Shown here: piece by piece, positions 7,431 through 13,196 of the stretch | How the letters are laid out: each line of letters opens with the position of its first letter | How positions within the stretch are numbered: the first letter of the stretch is position 1 | Source of the DNA: an uncultured Bacillota bacterium | GTDB taxonomy: Bacteria > Bacillota > JAAYKD01 | Length of the DNA: 13,196 nucleotides | Direction of reading: 5' to 3' | Assembly: GCA_937897315.1 (NCBI GenBank) | Contig: CALCNS010000253.1 | Span: forward strand, 1-13,196 | The notes under the pieces: generated by a model | Told to the model about the DNA's origin: nothing | Databases searched by the model: none | Seen by the model: only the letters and a program-made list of their open reading frames with translations | Program-made: the position numbers and the translations under genes

Positions 7431-7474
7431 AAAATATACCACCAGGGGGGGCTATCCCCTTGGTGGTATATTTT
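7431..7474. terminator. Bidirectional intrinsic terminator between convergent genes
   Basis: A long inverted repeat, AAAATATACCACCA (7431-7444) plus a G run against CCCC and TTGGTGGTATATTTT (7456-7474), forms a stem of about 18 bp with one bulged base. A-rich and T-rich flanks suit termination in both directions. It lies between the transporter stop (7407) and the trpB stop (7488) and serves both. Confidence 0.92.
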
Positions 7475-7487
7475 ATAATACCGTGTT

Positions 7488-8693
7488 TTATTCGGTGAGG
7501 TGGAGTTGTTGGGTGTAGCGGGCAATGGCAGCAACATCTTTATCGCCGCGACCCGACAGATTGATGAGCAGAATTTGATCTTTACCCATAGTAGGTGCCA
7601 TTTTCATGGCCTGTGCCACAGCGTGACTGCTTTCTATGGCGGGGATAATTCCCTCAGTGCGCGATAGCAATGTGAAGGCTTCGACTGCTTCATCATCGGT
7701 TATTGCTACATAGGTACCCCGTCCACTGTCACGCAAGTGAGCATGCTCAGGACCTACACCGGGATAATCTAATCCCGGAGATATGGAATAAACCGGAGCC
7801 ATTTCCCCTTTCTCATCGAGATTGAAATAAGTATGCATACCATGGAAGGTAGCCGGCTTCCCTAGTGTTAAGGTAGCCGCATGATCCGGCGTATGTATGC
7901 CCCGTCCAGCTGCTTCACAACCAATGAGTGCCACATCACGATGCGGTATAAACTCATAAAATGCACCAATCGCATTACTACCGCCACCTACACAAGCAAT
8001 GACTGCATTGGGTAGGCGACCTTCTACAGCTAAGATTTGCTCCTTGGCTTCTCGGCCAATAATCGATTGAAAATCACGAACCATTTCCGGAAACGGATGG
8101 GGACCCACTGCAGATCCTAATAAGTAATAGGTATCAACGTGTCTTTCCACCCACGCCATGAGCGCGGCATCGACAGCATCTTTCAATGTTTGAGTCCCTT
8201 CCTTTACTGCGTGTACTTTGGCTCCCAGTAACTCCATGCGAAAGACATTTAATGCTTGTCTTTGCGTGTCTTCGTAACCCTGATAGATTTCACACTCCAT
8301 GTCCATCAGTGCAGCAGCGGTAGCCGTTGCTACCCCGTGTTGGCCGGCACCGGTTTCTGCTATGAGTCTTTTCTTGCCCATGCGTTTTGCCAGCAGTGCT
8401 TGCCCAAGTACGTTATTGATTTTGTGTGCTCCGGTATGATTTAAATCTTCGCGCTTTAAATAGATTTTCGCTCCACCTAAATGTTCACTTAATCTTCTGG
8501 CATGATACAACAACGATGGACGACCTGCATATTCCAAGCAGAGTCGTCGAAACTCATGTTGAAAAGCAGGGTCTTTCTTGGCTTCTTCATATGCTCTAGC
8601 AACTTCTTGAACCGTCTCAACCAAAATAGGGGGAACAAATTGACCTCCGAACTCTCCGAAAAATCCTGCTCTGACGTTGTTTGTTTCACTCAT
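7488..8693 (-). CDS. trpB: Tryptophan synthase beta chain
   Basis: A 401-residue PLP enzyme that condenses indole with L-serine to make L-tryptophan. GEFGGQFVP opens the fold. The PLP lysine is in [10 protein letters not shown] (Lys91), the catalytic glutamate in AETGAGQHG (Glu113), the PLP-phosphate loop is GGGSNAIG (from 236) and the PLP-ring serine is in NLSGRGDKD (Ser380). The [17 protein letters not shown] segment of the allosteric region is intact. All key residues are present, so it should be active. ATG 8693 is chosen (GGGTG 7 bases upstream); a GTG at 8702 overlaps the stop of a short upstream ORF and would add three residues. It is monocistronic, with no trpA or other trp gene next to it, and is controlled by a Trp T-box, so a role in indole salvage is plausible. 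Confidence 0.95.
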   Translation of the reverse strand: MSETNNVRAGFFGEFGGQFVPPILVETVQEVARAYEEAKKDPAFQHEFRRLCLEYAGRPSLLYHARRLSEHLGGAKIYLKREDLNHTGAHKINNVLGQALLAKRMGKKRLIAETGAGQHGVATATAAALMDMECEIYQGYEDTQRQALNVFRMELLGAKVHAVKEGTQTLKDAVDAALMAWVERHVDTYYLLGSAVGPHPFPEMVRDFQSIIGREAKEQILAVEGRLPNAVIACVGGGSNAIGAFYEFIPHRDVALIGCEAAGRGIHTPDHAATLTLGKPATFHGMHTYFNLDEKGEMAPVYSISPGLDYPGVGPEHAHLRDSGRGTYVAITDDEAVEAFTLLSRTEGIIPAIESSHAVAQAMKMAPTMGKDQILLINLSGRGDKDVAAIARYTQQLHLTE

Positions 8694-8698
8694 GGCTT

Positions 8699-8722
8699 TC
8701 ACCCGATTTCATTCGATGGCAT
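8699..8722 (-). CDS. Possible seven-codon leader ORF upstream of trpB
   Basis: ATG at 8722 opens seven codons (MPSNEIG) ending in TGA at 8701-8699. It has a better ribosome binding site than trpB: AAAGGA (8730-8735), with the AGGA ending 7 bases before the ATG. Its TGA overlaps a GTG (8702-8700) that is in frame with trpB, and the likely trpB ATG follows 5 bases after the stop. Ribosomes could load here and reinitiate at trpB. It has no Trp codon, so it is not a classical trp attenuation peptide. Whether it is translated is unproven; it may only be a relic of an earlier trpB start. Confidence 0.35.
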   Translation of the reverse strand: MPSNEIG

Positions 8723-8767
8723 GAAACAATCCTTTCTTTTTTTGTTGAGGTATGGCTCGCAGGGTAT

Positions 8768-8805
8768 AAAAAAAGCCTTCATCCCCTATGAAGGGACAAA
8801 GGCTT
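8768..8805 (-). terminator. T-box-controlled intrinsic terminator ahead of trpB
   Basis: In the minus-strand RNA, a stem of about 13 bp runs from GCCUUUGUCCCU to the matching AGGGGAUGAAGGC around a short CAU loop (8775-8803) and ends in seven U residues (8774-8768). It lies about 12 bases downstream of the T-box core, so pairing of the core with the 5' side of this stem would give the alternative antiterminator. Confidence 0.9.
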
Positions 8806-9051
8806 AAAAAGCTTCTGCGGTACCACCCAATTTGACAACTATGACGTTGCCCACTTTATCGCATACCATCATATGCGCTCCCCTAGATAACGGAGGAAGT
8901 TGCCGTCAGTGCCTACTCTCGTAAAAAATCAACTCTACGATTTCTGACTGCCCTCACAAGTCCATTCGACAAAAGGGTTGTTACCGCACTCCCAGCAACG
9001 GCGGCTCTCTGGAAACAAACATTTTTGTTTACTCGTCTTGTTCAATGGTTT
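8768..9051 (-). promoter_or_regulatory. Tryptophan T-box riboswitch leader (specifier UGG)
   Basis: The T-box core TTGGGTGGTACCGCAG is read on the minus strand at 8830-8815; its UGGU bulge pairs with the ACCA end of an uncharged tRNA. Stem I is closed by ACAAG/CUUGU and opens with AAGACGAGTA, followed by the AGAGAGCC motif. The specifier loop reads GAA-UGG-AC, with UGG at 8964-8962, the tryptophan codon. A later hairpin, CGCAUA/UAUGCG, fits stem III. When uncharged tRNA-Trp binds, the antiterminator forms and trpB is transcribed; when tRNA-Trp is charged, the terminator at 8775-8803 folds. The matching target gene, trpB, lies directly downstream. The transcription start near 9051 is inferred from the promoter. 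Confidence 0.95.
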
Positions 9052-9057
9052 GTGATG

Positions 9058-9086
9058 ATTATAGCTAGCAATGTGATGCTTGTCAA
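9058..9086 (-). promoter_or_regulatory. Perfect-consensus promoter of the trpB T-box leader
   Basis: On the minus strand TTGACA (9086-9081), a 17-base spacer and TATAAT (9063-9058) match the sigma-A consensus exactly. It lies only about 30 bases past the stop of the M32 peptidase gene, and I see no terminator between them. Read-through from the peptidase operon would also pass the T-box, so trpB stays under tryptophan control either way. Confidence 0.93.
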
Positions 9087-9116
9087 TAGTTTATTTGAAA
9101 ATAATAGTAGCAGAGA

Positions 9117-10610
9117 CTAAAAATAGATTTCCGTATACTTTTCTTTGAGGAAGCGCACATAATGTTGCGGATCAAAAGAAGAACCGGTGGCTTGCACCAT
9201 AAGTTCCTCTGGAGTGAGCAATCCGCCATGCCGGTGAATTTTGTCTTTCAGCCAGGCGTTGATCACTTCCATGCGATCGTTGGCGATTTCTCGTTCCACG
9301 TCAATGTCTTTACAAAGAGCGTAGTAGAATTGTGCACCATAAGCCGTTCCCAGTGCATAGGTGGGGAAATATCCAAAAGATCCGTTAGCCCAATGGGTAT
9401 CCTGTAAAATTCCTTCTGTATCCGTTTGCGGTCTCACACCCAAATACGACTCAATCTTATCGTTCCACATTTCCGGCAACTTGTTAATATCGATATCGCC
9501 GGACATAATCTCTCGTTCCAACTCATAACGTACCATGATATGGCTGGAATATGTCAGTTCATCAGCATCCAAGCGAATGAGACCGGGTTTGCTGCGGTTT
9601 GCCATGCGGTAGAAAGAATCCGGGTCAAAGCCAGCTAATTGTTGCGGGAAAATGTTCTGCAACTTATAGAAATGTCTTTGCCAAAATGCTCTGCTACGGC
9701 CTATATAATTCTCATAGAAGCGTGATTGGCTCTCCCCTATACCCATACCTGCTCCGCCAATGTTCTTACCTTCTTGAGCCGGATCCCCTTGTTGAGAATG
9801 AATGGCATGTCCCATTTCGTGCATACCAAGGAAAATCGAAGCGGGTAGGTAATTTTCTAAATAACGGGCCGTCACACGAACATCATTTAAGGAAGCTCCA
9901 CTGGTAAATGGATGTGCCGACTCACTAATCATTCCGCGTTTTAGATCGTATCGCAAAGCCCCAGCCAAGTATTCTAAGAACTTGCGTTGATCGGACTTGG
10001 GGAAAAATTGATAAAGCGCACTGTCGTCAATCTTGCGACCTTCACTGTGAACTTTTTTTGTGAACGGTACCAAATCACTTCGCAGAGTGCCAAAGAATTG
10101 ATCATAGCGCTCTATGGTCATACCTTCTTCGTAATCGTCCAGTAAGGTATTGTAAGGATGATCCACAAACCCACGGTATTCAGCCGACTTCTTGTTATGT
10201 TCTATATTTTTGGCTAAATAGGGTGCGAACATCGCAAAATCATTCTTTTTCTTGGCTTCTTCCCACACTTTTTGAGCTTTCGCCGTGTCTTGCTGACGTG
10301 CAACCATTTCTTCTTTTGGCACTTTTTCAAACTTGCGAATTGCCTTTAAAAATTTGCTTGCAGCAACTTTATCGAGTGCATCAATCTCATCCATTTGGCT
10401 GATTTTCTCTAACATATCGATGTTAGCCGGGTCTCGTTGCAGAGCCATATTATCACTAGCTAAAATACCCAACATACGATTGCGGTAGGAAGCCGACATC
10501 GGAGGTGCAGCAGTGGATGCATCCCAACTGATGTGAAACATCGCAAAACGAAATGCGGCCATGCGATTTTGATACTCCTTGAACTGTTTTAATAAGATGT
10601 CTTTGTCCAT
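9117..10610 (-). CDS. M32-family metallocarboxypeptidase (carboxypeptidase Taq type)
   Basis: A 497-residue protein, full length for family M32, which removes single C-terminal residues from peptides using a zinc or cobalt ion. The metal site is HEMGH (264-268), with the third ligand expected in GESQSRF (Glu293). Other M32 motifs are HPF (233-235), DVRVTARY (243-250), RLDADELTY (346-354) and LQDTHWANGSFGYFPTYALG (402-421). The mostly helical N-terminal half, with WDAST near 29-33, also fits. There is no signal peptide, so it is cytosolic and probably finishes off imported or internally made peptides. ATG 10610 has AAAGGGG 6 bases upstream. It follows the M20 gene by 25 bases, so the two are probably co-transcribed. 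Confidence 0.95.
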   Translation of the reverse strand: MDKDILLKQFKEYQNRMAAFRFAMFHISWDASTAAPPMSASYRNRMLGILASDNMALQRDPANIDMLEKISQMDEIDALDKVAASKFLKAIRKFEKVPKEEMVARQQDTAKAQKVWEEAKKKNDFAMFAPYLAKNIEHNKKSAEYRGFVDHPYNTLLDDYEEGMTIERYDQFFGTLRSDLVPFTKKVHSEGRKIDDSALYQFFPKSDQRKFLEYLAGALRYDLKRGMISESAHPFTSGASLNDVRVTARYLENYLPASIFLGMHEMGHAIHSQQGDPAQEGKNIGGAGMGIGESQSRFYENYIGRSRAFWQRHFYKLQNIFPQQLAGFDPDSFYRMANRSKPGLIRLDADELTYSSHIMVRYELEREIMSGDIDINKLPEMWNDKIESYLGVRPQTDTEGILQDTHWANGSFGYFPTYALGTAYGAQFYYALCKDIDVEREIANDRMEVINAWLKDKIHRHGGLLTPEELMVQATGSSFDPQHYVRFLKEKYTEIYF

Positions 10611-10635
10611 GAGGATCCCCTTTCAAATGAAGTTG

Positions 10636-11880
10636 TTATTTTCCGGCGTAGTATTCTGCTACGCTATATGGATATGGTTTAAAAGGAATGGCGGTTTCAT
10701 AATTCAGAAACTCCAAAGCAAAAGCGATGGTAGCAGCGGCCCCGTGAATCATTGCTTTTTCATCAATATCAAAGTACTGATTGTGGATTTCTGCTCCGCT
10801 CCCCACATCGGGATTGGTTATTCCCAGTTTGCCATAGAAAGATGGTGCATAGTAGGCAAAAGCCGGGAAGCTTTCGGAACCCATCGCAGGTTCTCCCTCG
10901 GTAACCCATTCTGCTCCCAAAACTTTGATTACTGCTTCTCGGGCGATTTGTGTCGCCGTTTGGTCATTAATTGTGGGGCGGCCTACCTTAATGGTATATT
11001 CCACTTCACAGTGATACAACTTAGCGATGGTCGCTGTCATTTCATGTAGATAGGCAACCAATGGTTTCGCGGTTTTTTCTGGGTGGAAGAAACGAATACT
11101 TCCTGCAAATTCTGCGACATCCGGAATCACGTTATGGACATGACCGGACTGAATTTTCGTAATAGAAAAGGTGACCGGTTCAAAAGGATGAGTGAATTTC
11201 ATGGGTGCTTTATAAATTTCGTCCAACATAGCCAACATACAGTCGATGGGATTTATAGACAGATCCGGTCTAGAACCATGTCCTCCCCGTCCGGTAATCT
11301 TATAACGCAAGGCAATCGCCCCCGCCATAACGCCACCCGGACGTATTCCTAACATACCAGTCGGCATATCCTGAAAGACATGCAATGCCCAAGCACCATC
11401 GAAAGTAATATGATGCGCTTCCAAATACTCCATGATGAAGCGCAAGTTTCCCCCACCTTCTTCTCCACGTTCGAAAACCAGCATGACCTCTCCATTGATC
11501 GCTTCTTTATGCTCAGAAAGAATCTTCGCTGCTCCCAAAAGCATAGCTGTGTGGGCATCATGTCCGCAAGCATGCATAACCCCGGGATTCTCACTGATGC
11601 ATACTCTGGGGCCTTTCAGGTTCATGGATGGTTCTTGAACCGGTAGTGCATCGATATCAGCCCGTAGGACAACGCGTTTACCGGGAGTCCGTCCCTTAAT
11701 AAATCCGAGAACACCACCATTGGGAACTTCAATGGTGGGAATTTCCAATGCTTTCAGGTGCTCTAACACATATGCGACCGTTTGGTCTTCTTTCCCGGTC
11801 AACTCCGGATGGGTATGTATATGGCGACGATGTTTCACCATATCATCGAAATGTTGATTGACCTCTTTTAATATATCCAC
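10636..11880 (-). CDS. M20-family amidohydrolase (N-acyl-amino acid / AbgB-HipO-like)
   Basis: A 414-residue metal-dependent amidohydrolase that cleaves the amide bond of N-acyl or aroyl amino acids or small peptides. Expected binuclear metal ligands are Cys105 and His107 in MHACGHDAH, Glu141 next to the general-base Glu140 in RGEEGGG, His167 in ALHV and His366 in GAEIHNQYF. The lid/dimer domain carries GRGGHGSRP (198-206, His201). The usual F-Q-P-A-E-E stretch reads F-E-R-G-E-E here. The start is GTG 11880, because AAAGGAG lies 8 bases upstream; the GTG at 11889 would leave no spacing. The exact substrate is unknown; the nearby AbgT-family transporter suggests an aroyl- or acyl-amino acid. 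It follows the HutD gene and precedes the M32 gene on the same strand. Confidence 0.93.
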   Translation of the reverse strand: MDILKEVNQHFDDMVKHRRHIHTHPELTGKEDQTVAYVLEHLKALEIPTIEVPNGGVLGFIKGRTPGKRVVLRADIDALPVQEPSMNLKGPRVCISENPGVMHACGHDAHTAMLLGAAKILSEHKEAINGEVMLVFERGEEGGGNLRFIMEYLEAHHITFDGAWALHVFQDMPTGMLGIRPGGVMAGAIALRYKITGRGGHGSRPDLSINPIDCMLAMLDEIYKAPMKFTHPFEPVTFSITKIQSGHVHNVIPDVAEFAGSIRFFHPEKTAKPLVAYLHEMTATIAKLYHCEVEYTIKVGRPTINDQTATQIAREAVIKVLGAEWVTEGEPAMGSESFPAFAYYAPSFYGKLGITNPDVGSGAEIHNQYFDIDEKAMIHGAAATIAFALEFLNYETAIPFKPYPYSVAEYYAGK

Positions 11881-11947
11881 TCCAGTCACTCCTTTACATT
11901 TGCTTTCTACTTAATTGGCGGTGACTCTTAAAAATTCCTTCGTATAT

Positions 11948-12520
11948 CTAAAAAATATTGGCTTGCATTCGAAACCATCGATCACAGACCACCTTGGCCA
12001 TCGCGAACTCTTTATCCTGCATGGAGTGAATGAGGACCATCTCTCCTTCATTCACATGCACAACATGATCGCCTATGGTTAAGGTTGCTTCTTTCAGAAA
12101 ATACCAAGCTTCCAGTTGGAAACTCTGACCTAAATCTAATGAAATCCCTTCCGGACTTGTCATATAGGTCATCGCACCTTGAATCCCTTTTAGCATGAGG
12201 TTTAAATCTTCTGCTTGCCCTCGGCTCAAGGTTTGCCAGTCCCCGGGGAATTCGTGCACCTGTAAAGGTTGTAAATGCAAATGAATATGTCCATTGTGAA
12301 TGAGCGTCAACTCTCCGTTGAGTGGGGCAATGAACCGGTGAACATCCGGTAAAGGAGTAAACACGGATTCAGGTAAATCCACTTGTGCGGTACTGATGCG
12401 GCATTGAAAATTACGTTGTGTATACTCTGCGATCGGAGGCCAAATCAACCATTCCCGTGTGATCCCTCCGCTCCAACCCGATACCTTCGTATCGCTCTTT
12501 TGAATGATTTTAATGTCCAT
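11948..12520 (-). CDS. HutD-family protein (cupin-like)
   Basis: A 190-residue soluble protein matching the HutD/Ves family, a small bicupin-like fold. Visible family motifs are WSGGITRE (16-23), CRISTAQV (40-47), the PDVHRFIAPLNGE segment (58-70), FPGDW (91-95) and DLNLM (105-109). HutD is found in histidine-utilisation operons of Pseudomonas and is thought to set an upper limit on hut expression; its biochemical activity is not established. No hut enzyme gene is in this window, so the role here is open. AGGAGG lies 4 bases before ATG 12520, and the upstream DUF4956 gene ends 20 bases away, so the two are probably co-transcribed. The next gene (M20) starts 67 bases downstream. Confidence 0.85.
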   Translation of the reverse strand: MDIKIIQKSDTKVSGWSGGITREWLIWPPIAEYTQRNFQCRISTAQVDLPESVFTPLPDVHRFIAPLNGELTLIHNGHIHLHLQPLQVHEFPGDWQTLSRGQAEDLNLMLKGIQGAMTYMTSPEGISLDLGQSFQLEAWYFLKEATLTIGDHVVHVNEGEMVLIHSMQDKEFAMAKVVCDRWFRMQANIF

Positions 12521-12540
12521 AAATCCTCCTAGAAATTGTC

Positions 12541-13154
12541 CTACTGCGCAAAATCACCGTTGTAGGAAATCAACGAAACATTCAGCACATTTTCTATAGC
12601 AGCCAACCGCTCGGTAATCTGAACATTCTGATCCCGTAAATATAACTCTAGGGTCATTTCCGTTGTATCTTTTTTCGTAATTTTAGAACGTACGATATAG
12701 TTCATTTTACTTAACGTTTCCTGAATCTGCGGTGTTGCCTCGTTTCGGTAACTGATGACTAGCAAATAAACCAGCTTTTTTGGTTTCAGTTTGGTCATGA
12801 TCCAAAACGTTAACCCGACAATCAGATTGCCAAACAATACCACCCAGTAAATCCTTGCTCCAACGGCTATGCCTGCTGCTACCGCCCAAAAGAGAAAAAT
12901 TAAGTCAATCGGATCTTTGATTGCTGTTCGGAACCGCACAATCGATAAGGCACCCACCATACCAAGAGAAAGAATCACATTGGAAGAGATTGTCGCCACA
13001 ATCATGGCGGAGATCACTGTCATCATCGCTACCGAGACATTGAAGTTGTGGCTATATAATACACCACGATAACAGGTACGATAAATGGTGTAAATAAACG
13101 CAGAGACTGCCAAAGCCATGGCCATGACGATGATGACTCCGACCATGGAGATTT
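12541..13154 (-). CDS. DUF4956 membrane protein, 5' end cut off by the contig end
   Basis: A membrane protein with the DUF4956 signature SLGMVGALSIVRFRTAIKDP (residues 60-79 counted from the first visible ATG, 13146). About four hydrophobic segments (roughly 2-22, 36-55, 82-97 and 100-117) are followed by a soluble C-terminal domain of about 80 residues. Function is unknown; relatives often neighbour VTC-domain polyphosphate-polymerase-like and CotH-like genes, none of which is seen here. Family members usually carry about 20 more residues before the first helix. In frame, Ser and Ile codons precede ATG 13146, then a codon whose first base is adapter. The real start is therefore missing and ATG 13146 is probably internal. 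The gene heads the minus-strand cluster as far as can be seen. Confidence 0.85.
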
Positions 13155-13196
13155 AGATCGGAAGAGCACACGTCTGAACTCCAGTCACGTTTCGGA
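13155..13196 (+). other. Illumina TruSeq adapter read-through (non-biological)
   Basis: The final 42 bases start AGATCGGAAGAGC and continue base for base as the TruSeq read-1 adapter to 13188. Eight bases, GTTTCGGA, follow where the sample index and the next adapter bases lie; I recall GTTTCG as TruSeq index 21. Chance identity over this length is negligible. The genomic sequence therefore ends at 13154. The adapter strand reads with the plus strand, as expected when a read runs off a short insert. Confidence 0.98.

Noticed and set aside
8502..8807. A 101-codon plus-strand ORF antisense to the trpB start and T-box terminator
   Set aside because: It overlaps strongly supported minus-strand features (trpB, mini-ORF, T-box terminator), and its codons simply mirror them.
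10579..11049. A 156-codon plus-strand ORF opposite the M20 gene
   Set aside because: It lies antisense to a clear M20 amidohydrolase and shows no recognisable domain.

Overview
The window looks like the end of a contig from a low-to-moderate GC Firmicutes (Bacillota) chromosome. A member of the Negativicutes (Veillonella/Dialister-like anaerobes) is my best guess. The reasons are the YybS-like / rplI / lonC / dnaB gene order, a T-box riboswitch, consensus sigma-A-type promoters, GGAGG Shine-Dalgarno sites with frequent TTG and GTG starts, and tRNA genes with encoded CCA ends. The lineage is inferred from gene content and memory of synteny, not from a search. No mobile element, CRISPR array, prophage or clear foreign island is visible; nearly all of it is core and metabolic sequence.

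Left part, plus strand (1-5253): the last codons of a probable YybS/DUF2232 membrane protein, then ribosomal protein L9 (rplI), a LonC-type ATP-dependent protease, the replicative helicase DnaB and a COG2509-type FAD-dependent oxidoreductase with a cysteine cluster. Gaps are about 15-31 bases and each gene has its own ribosome binding site, so this reads as one operon. Next comes a two-gene tRNA unit (Lys-UUU, Val-UAC) with its own promoter and a strong terminator (5317-5557).

Middle (5558-9086): an AbgT-family transporter gene with its own promoter and a leader of about 150 nt. It converges through a bidirectional terminator on a monocistronic trpB on the minus strand. trpB has a perfect-consensus promoter, a complete Trp T-box leader (specifier UGG, T-box core, intrinsic terminator) and an unusual seven-codon ORF wedged between the riboswitch and the gene. 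No other trp gene is present, so TrpB may act mainly in indole salvage.

Right part, minus strand (9117-13154): a DUF4956 membrane protein, a HutD-family cupin-like protein, an M20 amidohydrolase and an M32 carboxypeptidase, closely spaced and probably co-transcribed in that order. With the AbgT transporter these suggest uptake and hydrolysis of small peptides or N-acyl/aroyl amino acids.

The last 42 bases (13155-13196) are not biological. They match the Illumina TruSeq read-through adapter plus an index-like 8-mer. The DUF4956 gene is therefore cut by the contig end, and the stop codon just before its first ATG is made by the adapter junction. I did not find a convincing new biological system. 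The observations most worth checking are the trpB leader with its mini-ORF, the abgT leader and its phased repeats, and the adapter artefact.
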